From assembly GCF_000972705.2 (NCBI RefSeq), contig NZ_LATL02000332.1:1-20523 (forward strand): 20,523 bases of DNA. Reading direction: 5' to 3'. The translations under genes and the position numbers were made by a program. Shown one piece after another: positions 16,252-20,523 of the stretch. The stretch is from Limnoraphis robusta CS-951. GTDB lineage: Bacteria > Cyanobacteriota > Cyanobacteriia > Cyanobacteriales > Microcoleaceae. The notes below the pieces were generated by a model. That model made no database searches and was not told the origin of the DNA. It saw nothing but the letters and a program-made list of their open reading frames with translations. Position 1 is the stretch's first letter, and every line of letters begins with the position of its first letter.

Positions 16252-17935
16252 TTATTACTCGGCTTTCGTTCTCAATCATCTGTAATGGTTGCCAAAACGC
16301 AACAGATTCACTCAGACGTTTCAGCTCAGTACCCGGAAAGTAGAACTGGAGAATGCGATCGCTAGACCAACCTAACTCAGAGAGTTTGTACGATCCGGTT
16401 TGGCTTAAACCGACACCATGACCGAAGCCGCCCCCAACAAACAGATAACCATCCAGTTTTTGATCTTTGTCGTAAATCGGATCAATATAAAATAAGGTAC
16501 TCACAGGCGGCCAAAAGGCATTTTGAATTTCATCCTTTTCTATCTTGATCGTCTCTTTTTCGGTTTGGACTTCCATTTGTAGAACTCGTCCAGATGGCGA
16601 TCGCTGTGTGACCTTGACTTGTTTAATCGTCTGAAAATCAGGTTTAATACTATATTTACGCTCCAGATAATACTTCAGATGTGCCGTCATCGCCTTCAAA
16701 CTCGTTGCTTCTCGCCAACGAAAATCGACCCAACCCTCCTCATTAAACCCCTTCTGCAAACTCATAAACCGTCGAAAATTCTGCTCGTCGGCTAAACTAT
16801 TGGCAGATAAATCCCAGACTTGACCTTGTGCATCGACAACGGGGCGCAGATAGGAACGTTCAGGCCCATCCCAAATATCGTGGAAATTTGCAGTGACTCC
16901 ACCACTCAACGAGAAATAAACTGCATCGGCTAATTGATTATTATAAGTCAGCACTAATCCCTCAGTCACAGCAACCCCTCGATCTGTAGACGGGTAAACT
17001 TCAGTCAGTCCCTTATAAACCTGACAGTCGGTATTGGCACAGATTTGGTAGTTATCCGCCTCAAAGCGTCGTAAATTTCGTAAGGCGTAAGTTCTCGATA
17101 AAATCGCTTGAGCTTCAATCGAAGCATCTGGGGGCCAAGCACCCATTTCGTGAGGAACCACACCCCGTAAATAAGTTTCTAGCGGAACATGATTGACTAA
17201 TGTATAGGTTCCATAAGCATCGGGTTGAAGTTCCAGACTTCCGCCATAACTCATCGGTTGAGGATCTTTGCTACTTTTGTGAACCTCGATCACATTTTGA
17301 GTCGCACTCAAGAGAAGTTCATGGCGGTTGTAACGAAAACCACCCAATACCCAATAGGGAACTCGCTGCTGCTTGAGAACTTGAGTTTGTAAACGAACCT
17401 TTTGATGTCCTTGAGCTTTTATACTTTCGATCAACCAACGTCGCAATAAAGGCGTATTATAAACGCTGCGTTTCGCCCAAACTTGCCACAAGTCGGGTTG
17501 AGCGAGTTCAACTGCAATTCCCATTTCCCGCCATTTTTGGGCTTCCTCCTCGGCGGTTTCATAGCTACGATGGCTACTGAGAACGATTCGTTCATCCACC
17601 AACGGTTCAGCCAAGGGTTGGGTTTCTATTTTGAGAATGACACTCAGGGTTTGAAGAACCTTTTCACCTTCTTCTGACTGAAACCGTAGCGTTAGGTGAT
17701 CATCGGGTTTGGCTTTGAGAATGAGTGTGTCCGTCGGTTTTTTCCCAAATTGCTGAACCACTCCGACTTCCAAAGTGGGGTTAAACTCTTGTTGAGTATT
17801 CGCCTGAGCGGGTGTTACGGCAAGCACACAGATAGAAACGATAACCTGAGACAGTGAGATAAAACTGAACGGATAGACGGTTAGACTGTGTTGACAGACT
17901 CGAGGAGATGTAAAGCTTGAGGTTGGAATAATCAT
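16244..17935 (-). CDS. Secreted SpoIID/LytB-domain protein
   Basis: The 563-aa protein has a signal peptide (hydrophobic core about 23-40, likely cleavage after AQA at 43-45). Residues 90-160 include a SPOR-like segment (VLSSHRSYETAEEEAQKW...GI). The SpoIID domain spans about 245-545: NHVPLETYLRGVVPHEMG (248-265) with catalytic-type Glu263, EAQAILSRTYA (274-284), paired cysteines C299 and C304 in ICANTDCQVYKG, SLSGGVT (342-348), IWDGPERSYL and GGGFGHGVGLSQTG (501-514). SpoIID in sporulating bacteria is a lytic transglycosylase acting on denuded glycan; here a periplasmic peptidoglycan-remodelling role is inferred. It is monocistronic on the minus strand with its own terminator. Confidence 0.88.
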   Translation of the reverse strand: MIIPTSSFTSPRVCQHSLTVYPFSFISLSQVIVSICVLAVTPAQANTQQEFNPTLEVGVVQQFGKKPTDTLILKAKPDDHLTLRFQSEEGEKVLQTLSVILKIETQPLAEPLVDERIVLSSHRSYETAEEEAQKWREMGIAVELAQPDLWQVWAKRSVYNTPLLRRWLIESIKAQGHQKVRLQTQVLKQQRVPYWVLGGFRYNRHELLLSATQNVIEVHKSSKDPQPMSYGGSLELQPDAYGTYTLVNHVPLETYLRGVVPHEMGAWPPDASIEAQAILSRTYALRNLRRFEADNYQICANTDCQVYKGLTEVYPSTDRGVAVTEGLVLTYNNQLADAVYFSLSGGVTANFHDIWDGPERSYLRPVVDAQGQVWDLSANSLADEQNFRRFMSLQKGFNEEGWVDFRWREATSLKAMTAHLKYYLERKYSIKPDFQTIKQVKVTQRSPSGRVLQMEVQTEKETIKIEKDEIQNAFWPPVSTLFYIDPIYDKDQKLDGYLFVGGGFGHGVGLSQTGSYKLSELGWSSDRILQFYFPGTELKRLSESVAFWQPLQMIENESRVIRD

Positions 17936-18178
17936 TCAGGTCAATTCCAGTTGTATCTAAACGTTTGCATAGCGATCGCAGGCAACCATCAAGCATTGTA
18001 GAACATTGACACCGCAGTTATTCACCGGGAAACAGAGATTTCAACGGAGGGATGAATTTTGAGTTTTTCGGTTTAATGCTGTGTTGAAAGCGGATACTCT
18101 AATAGATGGGTTGATCAAAACGGATAGGTTGAGTTGAAAGGCTGGTAAAATAGAAGCTTTAAAAGTTTTCACAGTTGT
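17936..18178. other. Divergent intergenic region, SpoIID gene / egtC
   Basis: The 243 nt hold a HIP1 site near 17973 and a TAAAAT (18146-18151) that may be a -10 box for egtC, but no matching -35 box at the right distance. Nothing else was recognised. Confidence 0.4.
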
Positions 18179-18970
18179 ATGTGTCGTTTACTTGGCTATC
18201 TTGGCTGCACAATTCCTCTAGAGCGAATTTTATCTGATCCTCCCCACTCTTTGATCGTTCAAAGCTATCAACCTCGCGAAATGAGAGAAGCCTTACTCAA
18301 TGCTGATGGCTTTGGGTTAGGCTGGTATCATCCCACTCAACAAACTGATCCCTTTACCTACAAAAATATTTTTCCCGCCTGGAGCGATCTAAATCTCAAA
18401 AGTTTAGGTCGTTATATTGAGTCGGAACGAATTTTGGCTTATGTTCGCAGTGCAACTCCAGGTCAAGCGGTTAATTTAACCAATTGTCAACCGTTTCAGT
18501 TTGAACGTTTGCTATTTGTTCATAATGGCTACATCAAAGAATTTCGCACCAGTCTCTATCGACTGATTCGCAACCGTCTCCGAGATTCAGTTTACCAGAA
18601 TATTGAAGGCACAACTGACTCTGAACATATTTTTGGGTTACTGATTAATGAACTGACTTCTGCCGCGCAACCCACGCTGACTGAAGCCTTACGCACGACA
18701 TTAATGATCTTAGAAGAACTTGTCGAATTAGCAGATGTCAAAGCGTTAGTTAATGTGATCATCTGTGACGGGCAGCAAATGGTTGCTTCTCGATTTGCAG
18801 TTGCCGGAATTCCACCCAGTTTATATTACCTGCAAAACGATCCAAAATTCCCCCAGTCTGTGATTATTGCGTCTGAACCTTTATTTCCGGGGAATTGGCA
18901 TTCTTGTCCTGAACAAAGCATTATTACTGTTGGAGAAAACCTTGATATCCACATCGAAAAACTCGCTTAA
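18179..18970 (+). CDS. egtC: Ergothioneine biosynthesis amidohydrolase EgtC (class II glutamine amidotransferase fold)
   Basis: The 263-aa protein starts MCRLLGYLG, so Cys2 becomes the N-terminal nucleophile after Met removal. Other Ntn-hydrolase features are NADGFGLGW (41-49), YVRSATPGQ (88-96, Arg90), QPF (104-106), FVHNGYIKEF (113-122) and TTDSEHIFGLL. In ergothioneine synthesis EgtC removes glutamate from the gamma-glutamyl-hercynyl-cysteine sulfoxide made by EgtB. The gene overlaps egtB by 29 nt, which supports this over a generic glutamine amidotransferase. Its presence predicts that the partner uses gamma-glutamyl-cysteine rather than free cysteine. Confidence 0.85.
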   Translation: MCRLLGYLGCTIPLERILSDPPHSLIVQSYQPREMREALLNADGFGLGWYHPTQQTDPFTYKNIFPAWSDLNLKSLGRYIESERILAYVRSATPGQAVNLTNCQPFQFERLLFVHNGYIKEFRTSLYRLIRNRLRDSVYQNIEGTTDSEHIFGLLINELTSAAQPTLTEALRTTLMILEELVELADVKALVNVIICDGQQMVASRFAVAGIPPSLYYLQNDPKFPQSVIIASEPLFPGNWHSCPEQSIITVGENLDIHIEKLA

Positions 18971-20204
18971 AGACAGCCTTTATTATGCCTTTCATCGCTG
19001 TCGTCTTGGCACTTTAAAACAATTGGAAGCTGTCGATGAAACTGCATTTGGCGCTCAACCTCATCCTGATTTTAGTCCGGTTGGTTGGCATTTCGGACAT
19101 ATTGCTTTTACAGAAGCTTATTGGTTACTCGAAAACTGTGCGGGTTTAAAACCTCTATTTCCTGAATATGATCAACTGTTTCGGGCTGATGGTTTACCGA
19201 AACATGAACGGACTCAATTACCCGTCATTTCGACAATTAATTGTTATTTAGAAGCGGTTAGAAGTCAAGTTTGGCGTTATTTCGAGACGGCACCTATCGA
19301 AGAACAAGAACGGTTATGGCGGTTTATTTTACAACATGAAAGCCAACACAGCGAAACCATTGCTTTGGTTTTGCAGTTACACCGTCTCAACTGTTCAAAA
19401 AATCAACAACTAATCTCTCAGTCTTCCTCGAAAATTTCTCATTCTCCCCAAACAATAAAAATTCCCGCAGGTGAGTTTGAAATGGGGAATAATTCAGTCG
19501 AAGCGATGGATAATGAAAAGCCTTTACATCGTCTTTATTTAGACACCTATTGGATTGATCGTTATCCGGTTACTTGTGGTCAATATCGCATATTTATGCA
19601 GGCTGGAGGATATCAAAACCGCCAATGGTGGTCAACTCAAGGATGGCAATGGTTACAACAAAATCCGGTTTCTAAACCGTTATATTGGCTAGATGATGCA
19701 ATCTTTGATGATCATCCTGTTTGTGGCGTGAGTTGGTACGAAGCCGAAGCCTATTGTAAGTTTGTCGGGAAACGTTTACCGACAGAAGCAGAATGGGAAA
19801 AAGCCGCTAGTTGGGATGAAGAAACTCAAAGCAAACGGACTTATCCTTGGGGAGAAGAATTGCCAAATTCTAACCGATGTAATTGTAATGATAGCGAAAA
19901 AATGCTACAGGGAACAACGTCTGTTAATGGTTATCCTCAAGGAGAAAGTGCTTACGGAGTGCGAGATTTATTAGGGAATGTTTGGGAGTGGACAGGGAGT
20001 TGGTTTGCTGGATATTCGAGATTTGAATATTATCCTTATGTTGGATATTCTCAGAGTTATTTTGATCAGCAACATCGGGTTTTAAGAGGGGGAAGTTGGG
20101 CGACTCGTCCTTGGGCGATGCGGTGTAGTTTTCGCAATTGGTATTATCCAGGAGTCCGAGAAATATTAGCCGGTTTTCGCTGTGTTAGTCACGGTGAATT
20201 TTAA
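18942..20204 (+). CDS. egtB: EgtB-like iron-dependent sulfoxide synthase (DinB + FGE-sulfatase domains)
   Basis: The product is 420 aa from the TTG at 18942. That start is inferred: the frame has no ATG before the conserved region, and GGAG (18932-18935) lies six bases upstream. The N-terminal DinB-like domain carries the iron ligands His50 (GWHFGH), His132 and His136 (HESQHSE), the family's HX3HXE pattern. The C-terminal FGE-sulfatase domain (about 170-415) has DRYPVTCGQY, GVSWYEAEAYC, KRLPTEAEWE, GNVWEW (345-350), RGGSW (382-386), RNWYYPG and GFRC. EgtB joins gamma-glutamyl-cysteine to hercynine with O2. The 29-nt overlap with egtC implies translational coupling. No egtD follows in the window. 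SenA or OvoA are less likely given egtC. Confidence 0.85.
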   Translation: MISTSKNSLKDSLYYAFHRCRLGTLKQLEAVDETAFGAQPHPDFSPVGWHFGHIAFTEAYWLLENCAGLKPLFPEYDQLFRADGLPKHERTQLPVISTINCYLEAVRSQVWRYFETAPIEEQERLWRFILQHESQHSETIALVLQLHRLNCSKNQQLISQSSSKISHSPQTIKIPAGEFEMGNNSVEAMDNEKPLHRLYLDTYWIDRYPVTCGQYRIFMQAGGYQNRQWWSTQGWQWLQQNPVSKPLYWLDDAIFDDHPVCGVSWYEAEAYCKFVGKRLPTEAEWEKAASWDEETQSKRTYPWGEELPNSNRCNCNDSEKMLQGTTSVNGYPQGESAYGVRDLLGNVWEWTGSWFAGYSRFEYYPYVGYSQSYFDQQHRVLRGGSWATRPWAMRCSFRNWYYPGVREILAGFRCVSHGEF

Positions 20205-20222
20205 TCAAAAATCACTTCGCAG

Positions 20223-20242
20223 GGGCGCTCTTGCTTGCGCCC
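20223..20242 (+). repeat. GGGCGC/GCGCCC hairpin after egtB
   Basis: A 6-bp all-GC stem with an 8-nt loop lies 19 nt after the egtB stop. It has no T-run. The right arm starts a GCGCCCTAAAxTGATA unit that recurs at 20259-20270 (partly) and 20416-20431, so it belongs to a repeat family; it may also protect the transcript end. Confidence 0.5.
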
Positions 20243-20264
20243 TAAATTGATAAAAACAGCGCCC

Positions 20265-20402
20265 TAATATCATGTCCGGTTGATTAATTGCGTTATGGGG
20301 GTAGTAGGAGGGCGGGTTTATCTACATTTTTCCTCACAGACAGAGAACGAGGCAGAACCCGCCCCTACACAATGATCATTAATTAATCGGATGTGATATC
20401 AA
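20265..20402. repeat. 138-bp imperfect palindromic element
   Basis: The two halves fold on each other. TAATATCATGTCCGGTT (from 20265) and following ATTAATT on the left match the reverse complement of ATTAATTAATCGGATGTGATATCA on the right with mismatches and a gap (segments 20265-20288 and 20379-20402). Inner arms GGGCGGGTT (20310-20318) and AACCCGCCC (20356-20364) are perfect. It has no coding capacity and looks like a MITE or palindromic interspersed repeat. Direct GCGCCCTAA copies flank it. Confidence 0.6.
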
Positions 20403-20440
20403 CTGATATAAATTGCGCCCTAAACTGATATCAATAATCA

Positions 20441-20523
20441 TATAGCAGAAATCAGGAGACACCGAGACAGGAGACAGAATTGAAACCTTTATCATAAAAG
20501 GATTTGACAGAAAAACAGTGTCC
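20441..20523 (-). mobile_element. Second copy of the TATAGCAG MITE, truncated by the window end
   Basis: Starting with TATAGCAG at 20441, the minus strand repeats 11474-11555: the far 60 bases are identical, then one small difference in the CTGTCTC heptamer tract. If the copy is full length, its other end, with CTGCTATA in the plus-strand reading, should lie about 23 nt beyond the window. Confidence 0.75.

Overview
The window reads as chromosomal DNA of a cyanobacterium, probably a filamentous non-heterocystous (Oscillatoriales-like) one. The evidence is: about a dozen HIP1 octamers (GCGATCGC) across 20.5 kb; a gene for cyanobacterial biliverdin reductase; two plant-type ferredoxins; an orthocaspase-type protein; and dense small palindromic or interspersed repeats of the kind found in bloom and mat formers. 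The genus-level guess is inference.

Layout: (1) 1-433 holds the 5' end of a 16S rRNA gene on the minus strand with its leader and a near-consensus promoter. (2) About 721-1065 looks like a short IS200/IS605-derived, TnpB-less element bounded by two near-identical bulged hairpins exactly 300 nt apart. It runs straight into the ribosome binding site of (3) a membrane-anchored pseudo-orthocaspase (1081-2937) in which both catalytic residues are replaced (His to Tyr92, Cys to Asn141). (4) 3435-5699 is a BcsA-like family 2 glycosyltransferase with a degenerate PilZ domain, convergent with ppx (exopolyphosphatase, minus). (5) 7697-10270 carries a UbiA-type prenyltransferase, a DUF389 membrane protein (minus) and a SLOG/TIGR00725 protein. 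(6) 10503-12311 carries a SAM methyltransferase, a terminator, a 105-bp MITE and a HAD hydrolase with an altered DxD motif. (7) 12394-14330 (minus) carries a YwiC-like membrane protein followed by bvdR. (8) 14331-15217 has no gene and is filled with cyanobacterial palindromic repeats. (9) 15277-16019 carries tandem petF-type ferredoxins. (10) 16244-17935 (minus) is a secreted SpoIID/LytB protein. (11) 18179-20204 is an overlapping egtC-egtB pair for ergothioneine synthesis. (12) The last 300 bases are again repeats, ending in a truncated inverted copy of the MITE from region 6.

Most of this is housekeeping: phycobilin and plastoquinone-type prenylquinone synthesis, photosynthetic electron transfer, cell-wall remodelling, polyphosphate/(p)ppGpp metabolism and thiol redox. 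No complete new defence or mobile system is present. The parts most worth a second look are the solo omega-RNA-like IS605 derivative abutting the pseudo-orthocaspase start, the pseudo-orthocaspase itself, and the interspersed repeat families. Functional calls rest on motifs read by eye from translations; no database search was run.
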